Shown: positions 23,256-32,819 of the stretch, in pieces | Position numbering within the stretch: the first letter of the stretch is position 1 | Layout of the letters: each line of letters starts with the position of its first letter | Assembly: GCF_040183065.1 (NCBI RefSeq) | Contig: NC_091124.1 | Span: 95,560,501 to 95,624,500 of the forward strand | Direction: 5' to 3' | Length of the DNA: 64,000 bases | DNA from: Periplaneta americana | Taxonomy: Eukaryota > Arthropoda > Insecta > Blattodea > Blattidae | Program-made: the position numbers and the translations under genes | The notes under the pieces: generated by a model | The model's input: only the letters and a program-made list of their open reading frames with translations | The model's database searches: none | Told to the model about the DNA's origin: nothing

Positions 23256-24511
23256 AACCTTTTAATGTTTCATGAGTGACATGCAGCATAATGCCGTTTT
23301 ATGTTATACAACCGTTTTTCTCGTAATACTTAAAAATAAATCATATATTTAATATTCTCATCATATTATATTGGCAGCAAAAAAATGCGTCCTCCCATCC
23401 TACTTGAAACTTTACGTTTTTGTAGAGGTACATGGTTTCGAGAGAGAGACACTGCGATGATACGCCACTCGCAGGTCAGAGACAAATACAAATGGAAAGG
23501 AGTTTGACTCCAGTGAGCGAGAAGGTGGGGGTTAGGGGAGGTAGGAAGCAAGAGAAATGCATAGCTATCATTGCGAACCACAATGTGCTCGCGAGTCACA
23601 TTTTCGCCACGGCTGGTCTACTTTATCTTTCAATGGACCCCAAAGATAAAAATAACAGGGAGTCAAGTCGGCGACTCGAGTGGGCCAGAGATTAACACTA
23701 ATGACAGTAACTCTGTACTGGAATACATAATTCATTTCTTGTGAAGAAAAGTTCGCTGTATGAGCAATTGCGGAATTCAGTTGAAATAATGTTATGTAAT
23801 TTCATTCCATCTCAATCAACTCTTGAATATAGGATGTAAAACGAAATTCGCATACGTATCGACATTAATTTTTCCTGAAAAAAAAAAAAAGAACTCGCAA
23901 TTTTTTCTCCGCTCATAGCATGCCATACATGAACTTTCTCGTCTCACTGGAGCCTCATGAAAAAGGCCCGGTTTCTTAGTGGACAACTAGTGGCAATTTT
24001 GTAAATTTACGCAGCCGTGGAGATGAAACCAAGTCTCACTGAGGAAGAAAATAAGATATGAGACTATATCTCCATCATGCACGTTAATCAAAGTCCATTC
24101 ACAAAATGTACCGCTTTTTCCACACTATTATAGCTCACAACACACAAATTTGTAGCTCTATGGTCGGAAGAACAAGAAAATTTCGCTTATTGGATAAATC
24201 GCGTAAATTCTCCAAGCGATAACCAATATCATCCAACTTTTATTCCATCAAAATCCTTTCTTTCCATCCGGTGCTTTTTTTTAAGGTTGCCATGACGACT
24301 TTAGCGGCCTACGCTATATTTTTTTTTATTGCAAGCAAAAAAAGCAAAAATTACATACAATAACGAAGATTTTAATTGTAATACTTCCAGTCTCCCGAAA
24401 TTTACGTACTAATTTACGTATTATTTTATGAGCTCGAACCTTCATATCAGAAAATCTTTCTGCAAATAATAGTCGTTGAACTTGACCTACGTAAGAATTG
24501 TATATAAGCAA
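22440..24511 (-). pseudogene. Old Tc1/mariner-like (IS630-type) transposase relic split by a hAT insertion
   Basis: On the minus strand the N-terminal helix-turn-helix (QRLLFAERFSD...RKLVRKFRETGSI, about 24511-24376), scattered middle parts, and the block WPTRVADLTPCYFYLWGPLKDKVD (about 23692-23616) are seen. The last resembles WPPRSPDLTPCDFYLWG. The coding then breaks at the hAT element and resumes at about 22589 with KVDYTLQIHS, where the duplicated KVD codons are the hAT target duplication. The C-terminal end is at about 22450. Many stops are present. Confidence 0.7.
22590..23615 (-). mobile_element. Non-autonomous hAT element with perfect 8-bp TSD
   Basis: Terminal inverted repeats CAGCCGTGGCGAAAATGTGA (22590-22609) and its perfect complement at 23596-23615. 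The target duplication GTCTACTT is perfect at 22582-22589 and 23616-23623. Length is 1026 bp. Inside, on the minus strand, 22837-23025 encodes the hAT C-terminal dimerisation end (YVCEKLFSTMN, KFRSRLTDKRLRDQLRLAVS, ending soon after PDF), and an AAT microsatellite lies at 23198-23250. Most of the transposase is deleted. High end identity suggests fairly recent insertion. Confidence 0.92.
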
Positions 24512-24733
24512 TGATGAACTAAAGAAAATCAGAACTCAGCCATATTACACACGTTTAAGGGAAGACGTAGTCTCAAATACACTGTCATGTAATTAATCAC
24601 TCATTCCACAAATTTTTAGCTATCCATCTGAAATTTGGTACAGGTATTTACAATGACTGACTCTATTATGATACTTAATTACAATACCTTGCCATGTCAG
24701 AAAGCCTAATTACGAACCTACCTAACCTAACCT

Positions 24734-25050
24734 GATATCACAAAATATAAGGAACATTTTCTGATGATCTATTAAGATATGGTTCTGAAATGTTACACAC
24801 ATTTGCTCTACATTATATGTAAGAAATTTCTGCAGACAGAATTTTAAAACTTCAATAGGTGTTTTTCAAAATATATTTTAAAAAATTAGTAGTAATCACA
24901 AAATATAAGGGACATTTTCTGATGATATATTAAAGAAATGGTTCAGAAATGTTGTACACATTTGCTCTACATTATACGTAAAAAATCTCTGCAAACATAA
25001 TTTTAAAACTTCAATAGGTGTTTTTCAAAAGAAGTTAAAAAAATAGTAGT
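24734..25050. repeat. Direct tandem duplication of about 160 bp
   Basis: Two adjacent units begin with ATCACAAAATATAAGG (24734 and 24895) and share TTTTCTGATGAT, ACACATTTGCTCTACATTATA, AATTTTAAAACTTCAATAGG and TGTTTTTCAAAA, with roughly 90% identity. No coding content. Just to the left (24718-24733) is CCTACCTAACCTAACCT, which resembles two insect telomere units but is too short to interpret. Confidence 0.85.
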
Positions 25051-25059
25051 ATTTTTTTT

Positions 25060-26240
25060 AATATCATTACTTTGCCAAAGTAAAGTTCTTTAAATATTCA
25101 CCTAAAAACAAACTTCCTGCACTGTTTATAGCACACGAAAGAATTGATAATTCAATATTATTTTAAATTCTGAAGAAGAATCATTTTTACAATTATTTTC
25201 CAGTTCAAGTCCCTCTCCAATCTTTTTTCTAAAACTACTCTGTGGCTCTTCTTGATTGAAACCCATTTAGACTAACATATTTCCATATTTCCTTGATGGT
25301 TCAATCTCATTATACCCAAAACGGATCTTAAAAAGCACATCTGAGCTGCTTCAAATTTCTGTGAATTTCGTTTGTTTAAAATCCAAATTTAGTTCCATAT
25401 AATAGTTAATTTCCTCTCCACGCGTTCGCTCTAAGCATTGGAAGGGACCTCTGAACCGACAAGCACCTATTGCTTGACCAAGGCTCAGGATCAAGATCCA
25501 TCCCAGCTCATCTTATGCCAGAAACACCTCAACATTTTATCTCGTGGTAAAATTCAGCTCGGCTACTACAATAACTATAATAATACTCTTCCCAAACAAT
25601 GTCCTCAGGGTCCGTCGGGTATATTTTAGTAGAGAAAATTTGCTAGCCTCCTGAGTTCAGACAACTCATCTTGTCTGTAGTCTTTCCGCGGTTTTTCTAA
25701 GGCACTAAGATAAATGCCGGAATTAGTCCTAAAAGAAATGGGTCACGCACCTACAGTACATCTCCCGTCACATGAATTTAGATTTTTTTTCTTTCCCAAA
25801 TGAAAGCCTTCTGAACTCCGAGCCTTGGCGTTCGCTTATTACCTTCGGTACTCTGAGCCAGTTACCCACAGAGTGCAAAGGTTAGGATCCATTCTCAGAC
25901 GAGAACTTTACTGCAGTGTCCCACTCATTGTGTAAGCTTTGACGTTCCCGTCCTGTTGCTGTTCTGTCATGCTTCTCCCTCCCTCATGTTGTAAATATTA
26001 GGTTACATCCGTTTTCAGCTTTCCCCCTTAAAATTCTCTAACGTTCTCTCAGTGGAACTGCGAAATTCGGAGTGTGACAAGTGGCCAGCAGGCTTGGAGC
26101 TCGTATATTCAGTTGTTCTCAAGCCCAAACTCCCTTACAAGGACACGTATTCGCGTACCTTTCGAATGTTTCTTCTCCCATTTCCTCCTTCGACATTGAC
26201 ATTCATACTCCATACGGATTTGTGTCTATCTCCCTTTGGA
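25060..26240. other. Intron 4 sequence without recognised features
   Basis: No element or gene recognised. The short frames at 25438-25629 and 26052-26338 are not supported; the latter overlap the polypyrimidine tract and the start of exon 5 in other frames. Confidence 0.4.
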
Positions 26241-26256
26241 AAATATTTCGTTGCAG

Positions 26257-26453
26257 AACGTACTTCGTTTCTGGCTGGATAAAGGAGTGGACGGATTTCG
26301 TATGGACGCCATATCGTGGCTGTTCGAGGGGCCGGTAGACGATAGACCCGAATCCGAAATCACTCCTCCGCAGAACTTCCCAGAGACTTATGAAGCTGTG
26401 GTCCAGTGGCGCAAGATCCTAAACAACTATACCAATTTAGATGGCCGCGTCAG
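26257..26453 (+). CDS. Maltase (GH13), exon 5: region II with the catalytic nucleophile
   Basis: Residues 207-271 plus two bases of codon 272. The acceptor is CGTTGCAG and the donor is CAG|GTGAGT, a full consensus. It encodes VLRFWLDKGVDGFRMDAISWLFE. In GFRMDA the Asp223 is the GH13 nucleophile and Arg221 the invariant Arg beside it. A PPQNFPETYEAVVQWRKIL helix follows (residues 243-261), as in insect maltases. Codon 272 is completed by the first base of exon 6 (AG|G = Arg). Intron 5 (26454-45839) is 19,386 bp and is filled with mobile elements. Confidence 0.94.
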
Positions 26454-26628
26454 GTGAGTACCTTACGTAATCTAATGCTTTTGCAATACTACTACATCTC
26501 TTGGCGAAGACTCGAACGTCTAAGTCACTTCTACAAGCATCTACCGTGTAATATGAAAAACTCGTATTACCAGCGCATGAATATTAAACCTTCAAAAACT
26601 CGTAACTCCAGCAGGTGTTCAGCAGTAT

Positions 26629-26702
26629 TCTATTTTATTCAACAATTAGCATTAATTTCTGACGCTCTATTTTATTCAACAATTAGCATTAATTTCTGAC
26701 GC
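26629..26702. repeat. Perfect 37-bp tandem duplication
   Basis: The 37-bp unit beginning TCTATTTTATTCAACAATTA and ending CTGACGC occurs twice with no mismatch (26629-26665, 26666-26702). Perfect identity indicates a recent duplication or an assembly artefact. Confidence 0.95.
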
Positions 26703-26732
26703 GAAGTTTTAACCGGTACCACATTTTAGTAG

Positions 26733-28400
26733 ATGCTTACAACGAAAAAGAATGTTGAGTATGTGAATGTTAAATGTCGCAGAGATACAACAACAGAAAC
26801 ACCCCATAGATCTTACATGTTCCATTTTCATTTATTAATAAACGGTAAAAATATTGAGGTTTTTGAAACCACATTTATTTATACACTCTGCATTGGAGAA
26901 TGCAGCGTAAGGAACTGGGTAAAAAAAAGGTTACGAGAAACGCCTATTATCTGAAGTTTCTCTTCGTGGTTCTCATAACCAGGCAGGGCGCAAAAGTGCA
27001 AAACAGTTTCTACAAACCTTAACGAAACTGGAGTCATATTAATGTAGATTCACATCACAGAAACTATATCTTGAGGCAAATTGGCGATCAAAAAGTGCTC
27101 TCTTTAAGTTTAAGAAAAACTGTGCCCTAAATGAGTTACAAAAGGCATCAATGAATTGTTTAATGGAATTTGAGGAAGAAAATCGTAGCCTTTTTCTTCA
27201 GAAAAAATCGATGCGATCTCTGTTGTGCATACAAGGCTGGAAACATTATACAGGAAGAATATTCACAACATATTCTTCGAAAAGAACAGGCACGCAAGGA
27301 GAAAGAGACTGACACACGAAAATAGATCCAACTGAGAAATAGATTATTTTGTATAGTGACGGCTGTACTTATCAAAATAGAAACTCCATTTTAGCGAAAG
27401 CTCTTGTAACACTTGCCATGCCCAAAAACATTACAGTGGTCCAAATGTTTCTTGAAATGTGTCACATGAAAATAGATCCAACTGAGAAAGAGATTATTTT
27501 GTATAGTGACGGCTGTACTTATCAAAATAGAAACTCCATTTTAGCGAAAGCTGTTGTGACATTACCATGCGCAAAAAACATTACAGTAGTCCAAACGTTT
27601 CTTGAAATGGGTCACACGAAAATAGATCCAACTGAGAAAGAGATTATTTTGTATAGTGACGGCTGTACTTATCAAAATAGAAACTCCATTTTAGCGAATG
27701 CTCTTGTGACACTTACCATGCGCAAAAAACATTACAGTGGTCCAAATGTTTCTTGTAATAGGTTACATGAAAATAGATCCAACTGAGAAAGAGATTGTTT
27801 CGTATAGTGATGGCTGTACTTATCAAAATAGAAACTTCATTTTAGCGAAAGCTCTTGTGACACTTGCCATGCGCAAAAAACATTACAGTGGTCCAAATGT
27901 TTCTTGAAAAGGGTTACACTCAGATGGAGTGTGACTCTATGCACACAACAATAGAAATACATCTTAAGAATAGGCAGATTTTCACACCTGCTGGTTATAT
28001 TGCCACTGTTCGGAAGAACCCCAAACCCTATGAGACAGTGTACCTTGATTACACATTCTTCAAAGCTTCTCATCGCCCTATTCTCCCTGGGAATAAAGCT
28101 GGTAATCCCACTGTGACTCACCTCAGATATCGTCGGTATAATCCTAGTGGAGTAATTGACTACAAACTTCTTTATGAGGATGATTGGCAACTGCTTCGAA
28201 AAAGAATGAACAACCAGAACAAAATAGATACCTGTCTCAAGTCTATACAATGAACCAATCAAAGTTAACACAGAGAAATTTGTACATTTACAACAACTTA
28301 AATGTGTAATACCACGTGATTTCCATCCATTTTACAATAATTTGGCACATGTTTGTTCAGATAAATCAGATGGGCATCTTAGAGATTGAAATGGAAGAAG
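26733..28400 (+). pseudogene. Decayed copy of a dispersed arthropod coding family (unnamed, probably transposon-derived)
   Basis: In order, different frames encode RSYMFHFHLLINGKNIEVFETTFI...LCIGECSVRNWV (about 26797-26917), a QFLQTLTKLESY block, LEANWRSKSALFKF, LMEFEEENRSLFLQKK, then the SDGCTYQNRN block at 27355. This is followed by KGYTQMECDSMHTTIE, YLDYTFFKASHRPI...PGNKAGNPTVTHLRYRRYNPSGVIDYKLLYEDDW (27910-28190) and finally FVHLQQLKCVIPRDFHPFY (to about 28340). I recognise this order from repeated, unnamed arthropod proteins. The SDGCxxQNRN segment may hold a catalytic Asp of an RNase H-like fold, which is inference. Frameshifts and stops are numerous, and an internal 150-bp unit is present four times. 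Confidence 0.7.
27319..27919 (+). repeat. Four-copy 150-bp tandem repeat inside a coding relic
   Basis: Units begin AAAATAGATCCAACTGAGAA at 27319, 27469, 27619 and 27770, so the period is 150, 150 and 151 bp. Each unit encodes one 50-residue block with SDGCTYQNRNSILA and KNITVVQ. The first two repeat junctions keep the frame, giving an open frame 27349-27786. The third unit has one extra base near its A6 run and shifts the frame. Unit identity is about 95%. Confidence 0.93.
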
Positions 28401-29920
28401 TTACCTTGGTTTTGGTCTATAGGCCTACTATAATTGATTGAAGTAGAAAAGTTTAACAATTCAAATTTATTATTCGATACTTTAATTTCCGCTTCTTTTC
28501 CCGTTTCATACTTTACATATTTTTTGTCTAAATGGAAGTTAGAAATTTTTTTTCATTTATTATATTACTATATGACTTTTTAAATATACTGTGTAATAAA
28601 CATGAGAACTGTGTTTAGATTCATTAGTAGTGTAATAATTATTCCACCAATTTGCCTTTCAAAACCTCGTAAGTCATTTTTGGTTGGGAAGTGAAGAAAC
28701 AAAAACACGTAACTCCATTTACTGCTCAAAATGAAACAGCAATATAAAATCAGATACCTTATCATCAAGAGGACTGATTTTATTGCAACATAGCAGTGTT
28801 TCGTTAAGGAAGCCTAAAAACCTGGTTATCTAGATAGTTTTTTGCTTCTCCTGTAAAATTTTGATTTTTGGAATTACGAGATTTTGTTCGCCATGTGACG
28901 CTATAAGTTGTTACTTGTCCAACACAATTTTTTAACAGCAACTGAACATTAATGGCATGATATTATCGTGTTATTTGCCATTTTACAGATCATAATTTAC
29001 ATACGTCCTAATCATTGTAACATAGTTGTAAACAGATTTCAATGAATGGATCAAATTTTTAAGAACTATTACACTAAGTTAGCCTATACCTACAGTATAT
29101 TGGTCATTATTGTGAAATATCTCAACTTTTATGGCCACTGTGTAATTATTTTTTTAAATACCGGTATACGATTTATATAAATTCTAAACTATAGACATCA
29201 GCTCAAAGAATTTGAGTGACCACAAGGGTCCTGAATACAATAAACATGTACAATATACGGTAATGTGATGTGATACATTAGAGAAAAAAGAAAGTTAATT
29301 GTTTAAGGAAATATAAGTGGATTGATTGAAATACAGATGATGATGTAATATTTGAAGAGAATCCTTGATAATATTTATACTTCTCACAGAAGCCTACTTT
29401 TATCGGAATAAGCTTGTAACAAAATGCACTCTATTTCAAACCTTCTCACACATCTAACAGCAGCACCACGCAAAAGTACGAAAAGTATAAAAGTAACACG
29501 CAAAGCACTAAAATATGGTTATATGTGTCTGCAAATACACATAGCACTGGGTCATTTACAACGTTTGGAAGTACTGAAGTATACTAAAAATGTACAGGCG
29601 ATTCCTATAAAATGAGTGTTTTTTTTTAATCTTCCTACTTATATTTTATAGAAGCTACGAAGGTGTAACTTCTTTCTAAATGTAAAGTATCTCTGAGAGA
29701 ATTGCGTGATCAATTAGATGCATATGCACAACCGGGCTTGCTTCCTCCTGATACCAAAGATGATTTTTACCATGCTACGTAAAACAGTTGTTCAATATTA
29801 ATATGTATAACACAAGCTACAGTTTCTTCCAACAGACACTTCTCGAACTGAACTAATATGTGAAAAAAAAAAATACATTGGAACCAGAGAGAGCGGGAAT
29901 GTTTGTTTTGCTGAATAAGC
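28401..29920. other. Intron 5 sequence without recognised features
   Basis: AT-rich. The frame at 29424-29615 has no family signature. A loosely coding-like stretch at about 29690-29770 could not be assigned. Confidence 0.35.
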
Positions 29921-29925
29921 CTACT

Positions 29926-30080
29926 TTCAGTGCAGGCATGTTCAGAGCTAACCTTTAAACGAGGTGCAACAGTGACGTAGAATATCTCTTAAGCGTGCGT
30001 CTCCATGCGATTCTGTGATTCTACGTCACTGTTGAACTTCGTTTAAAGGTTAGTAATGCCCGCACTGAACATGCCTGTAA
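29926..30080. repeat. Short foldback MITE
   Basis: Left arm GGCATGTTCAG...CTAACCTTTAAACGA...CAACAGTGACGTAGAAT (about 29934-29982) recurs inverted at about 30018-30078, with a 12-bp insertion in one arm and a central spacer of about 35 bp. No coding content. Superfamily unknown. Confidence 0.75.
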
Positions 30081-30171
30081 TGAAACCTCCTTATGCTGTT
30101 AAACATTTATGAATTTGATTTATTAGCATTACTTTACTCCCTTTTGTCACATTTCATGGGATCCACGATTG

Positions 30172-30172
30172 A

Positions 30173-30239
<67 letters not shown>

Positions 30240-30302
30240 GTTATTATTATTATTATTAATATTATTATTATTATCATTATTAGTATTATTATTATTGTAT
30301 CA

Positions 30303-30375
<73 letters not shown>
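30172..30375. repeat. (ATT)n microsatellite, about 200 bp
   Basis: Nearly uninterrupted ATT units with a few substitutions near 30239-30302. It abuts the 5' end of a LINE fragment, and a second ATT run (30562-30624) follows that fragment's 3' end. Open frames through it are artefacts. Confidence 0.95.
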
Positions 30376-30559
30376 TGGGAGGCCGGAGGGAAAAAGACCT
30401 TTGGGGAGGCCGAGACGTAGATGGGAAGATAATATTAAAATGGATTTGATGGAGGTGGGATATGATGATAGAGACTGGATTAATCTTGCTCAGGATAGGA
30501 ACCAAGCGGGCCTATGTGAGGACGGCAATAAACCTCCGGGTTCCTTAAAAGCCAGTGAG

Positions 30560-30561
<2 letters not shown>
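30374..30561 (+). mobile_element. 5'-truncated LINE 3' fragment, same family as 41542-45267
   Basis: Sequence encoding LGRPRR..DNIKMDLMEVGYDDRDWINLAQDR followed by CCTCCGGGTTCCTTAAAAGCCAGTGAGTAAGTA matches, on the opposite strand, the 3' end of the LINE copies at 41542 and 42081. The reading is broken by indels. The 3' tail passes into ATT units, so the flanking microsatellite may have grown from the tail or have been the target. Confidence 0.82.
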
Positions 30562-30624
<63 letters not shown>

Positions 30625-31322
30625 TTACAAGAGACAAGATTGTTTATTATTGTAAGTAAAAATTACATACATTAACAAAGGTTTTGCAATATTATTGTAA
30701 TACTCGTATATGATATTCTTGAAAATTAAAAAAATGCTTACCAATCTCATATTCAAATATATAATTATTACAAATTATTGTATAAATAAAATTGTAAGTG
30801 GGTCGCACCCGAAAAAGCACGATGACCAATAATGAAAACTGGATAGAAGAAAAAAAATAATCACAACTGTGATTAAACTGTTAATGTAATTACACGAAAA
30901 ATTTAAAAAGAAGAATAAAAAGCACAAACAAACAAACAAACATTACATATACATAAAAATACTAACAAGGGAAGTACCCCAGCTCGAACGGCTAAAACCG
31001 AGTTTAAATGCGTTTAAAATACAGAGCTGTGCTTGTTCTACCACTCATCGAGGTTATTTATATTGAAGAATAACGAATCTAATGACTAGAGAAGCACAAA
31101 TCGCTGAAGAAACAACACCGTGTAACAGACAGTTATGACAAGGAGATCCACAAAATACATAAATGAGGTATTATGTGGCAAGAAGCTACACGACATTGCT
31201 TTAAATAATATACGAGTATAGGGTATTTCAAAAGTCAATTCAAATATTAAACCACTATAAATATTATAATATGAGATAGGGAAAAAACAAAAATATCACA
31301 GTTGTTAGGCAAACAACGGGGT

Positions 31323-31590
31323 TTACAAAACATTGGGAAGATTTCCGCCGTTCTCTTGTTCAACGTACAGCATTCTGTCTGCTACACCATGCACAGCATT
31401 TTGCAGATAATGTCTTGGAATATTGGCAATTTCTTGCGAGATGGCATTTTTCAGTTGCAGTAGGGTTGTTGGATGTGTGAGGAAAACTCGTTCATTAAGG
31501 TAACCCCACAACCAAAAGTCGGCCGGATTGAAATCTGGAGATCGCGGAGGCCACATGGTTGAAAAGTGCCTACTGATGACTTTGGTCGGA
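31323..31590 (-). pseudogene. IS630/mariner-type transposase C-terminal part (left arm copy)
   Basis: The minus-strand frame encodes MWPPRSPDFNPADFWLWGYL (with the catalytic-end Asp in SPDFNPADF) and a C-terminal ISQEIANIPRH, QNAVHGVADRMLYV region ending near 31323. It is the inverted partial copy of the + strand transposase at 31874-32317. The N-terminal part is missing. Confidence 0.8.
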
Positions 31591-31614
31591 AAACGAACTT
31601 AATTGCGCGTGTTA

Positions 31615-31873
31615 ACTCAACCATGAATTATTTTAGTAGGTTATTTTACGAAGCTTCATCAATATCTTATGTTATTTAGCGTCTGAATGAGAGGAGGTGA
31701 TAATGCCGGTGAAATGAGTCAGGGGTACAGCACCGAAAGTTATCCAGCATTTGCTCATATTGAGTTGAAGGAAAACCCCGGAAATACATCAACCAGGTAA
31801 CTTGACCTGACCGGTAATCGAAACCGGGCCACCTGGTTTCCCGTCCAGACGAGCTAATCGTTATTCTAAAGGT
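31615..31873 (-). mobile_element. tRNA-derived SINE, family A, copy 2
   Basis: Same layout as copy 1: a tRNA-like head at the right end on the minus strand (GTCCACACC at 31873), the conserved central CATTTCACCGGCATTATCACC block and an A-rich left end. About 15% diverged from copy 1, with a damaged B-box (GGTTTCGATTACC). It sits upstream of the surviving transposase frame, inside the loop of the inverted repeat. No clear target duplication was seen. Confidence 0.8.
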
Positions 31874-32317
31874 GTGGACAACGATGGAATAAGACAGACT
31901 GTTACAGTAAACGGGGAGCGCTACTTCAGCATGTTACAGAACTTCGTCATCCCTAGACTGAAGAATCATGATATGGAAAACATAATCTTCATGCAAGATG
32001 GCGCTCCACCCCACATCTTTATCCCAGAAAAACAATTAATTACGCAGATGTTTGGCGATCGTCTCATCAGTAGGCACTTTCCAACAATGTGACCGCCGCG
32101 ATCTCCAGATTTCAATCCGGCCGACTTTTGGTTGTGGGGTTACCTTAATGAACGAGTTTTCCTCACACATCCAACAACCCTACTGCAACTGAAAGATGCC
32201 ATCTCGCAAGAAATTGCCAATATTCCAAGACATCTGCAAAATGCTGTGCATGTTGTCGCAGAAAGAAAGCTGTACGTTGAACAAGAGAACGCTGAACATA
32301 TGCCCAATGTTTTGTAA
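31874..32317 (+). pseudogene. IS630/mariner-type transposase (right arm), one stop
   Basis: The frame encodes DNDGIRQTVTVNGERYFSML and MENIIFMQDGAPPH (the QDGAPPH second catalytic Asp box), then RHFPTM, a single TGA stop at 32090, and continues in the same frame with PPRSPDFNPADFWLWGYLNERVFLTHP to the end MPNVL at 32317. Catalytic boxes two and three of the DDE/D triad are present. The first one and the helix-turn-helix region are lost at the SINE. The stop replaces the Trp of WPPRSPD (TGG to TGA). Confidence 0.83.
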
Positions 32318-32819
32318 ACCCCGTTGTTTGTCCAACACTGTGATGTTTTTGTTTTTTCCCTATCTATATTATAATATTTATAGCGGTTTAATATTTGAAC
32401 TGACTTTTGAAATACCCTATACTCGTATATTATTTAAAGCAAATGTCGTGTAGCTTCTTGCCACATAATACCTCATTTATGTATTTTGTGGATCTCCTTG
32501 TCATAACTGTCTGTTACACGGTGTTGTTTCTTCAGCGATTTGTGCTTCTCTAGTCATTAGATTCGTTATTCTTCAATCTTTGATTGCACACAACTGCGGA
32601 GTTTTACAGATAAATAACCTTGAAGGGTGGTAGAACAAGCACAACTCTGTATTTTAAACGCATTTACACTCGGCTTTAGCCGTTCGAGCTGGGGTACTTC
32701 CCTTGTAAGTTAAGAATACGACATTGTAAATGTGACAAAAAGTAAAGAATAAAAATTTATATGATCATTATAATTTTAAGAACAGTTCAAGCAATTGTTA
32801 TTTTAATAATTTATTGTTT

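Larger units (their letters stand above)
30964..32707. repeat. Long inverted repeat (about 0.6-kb arms) containing mariner/IS630-type ends
   Basis: The left arm (about 30964-31585) is the reverse complement of the right arm (about 32068-32707). Matching landmarks are AAGGGAAGTACCCCAGCTCG / its complement at 32685-32704, AGGGTATTTCAAAAGTCAAT (31219) / complement at about 32400, and the transposase blocks. Arm identity is about 90-95%; the right arm has an extra stretch of about 35 bp at 32580-32615. The arms extend about 240 bp beyond the transposon end on both sides, so the inversion copied flanking DNA as well. The loop is about 480 bp and holds a SINE. Confidence 0.85.

Noticed and set aside
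24718-24733. Telomeric TTAGG-type repeat
   Set aside because: Only about two and a half units of CCTAA; expected by chance in AT-rich sequence.
30093-30449. Poly-Ile and poly-Leu frames
   Set aside because: Translation of the ATT microsatellite and the adjacent LINE scrap.
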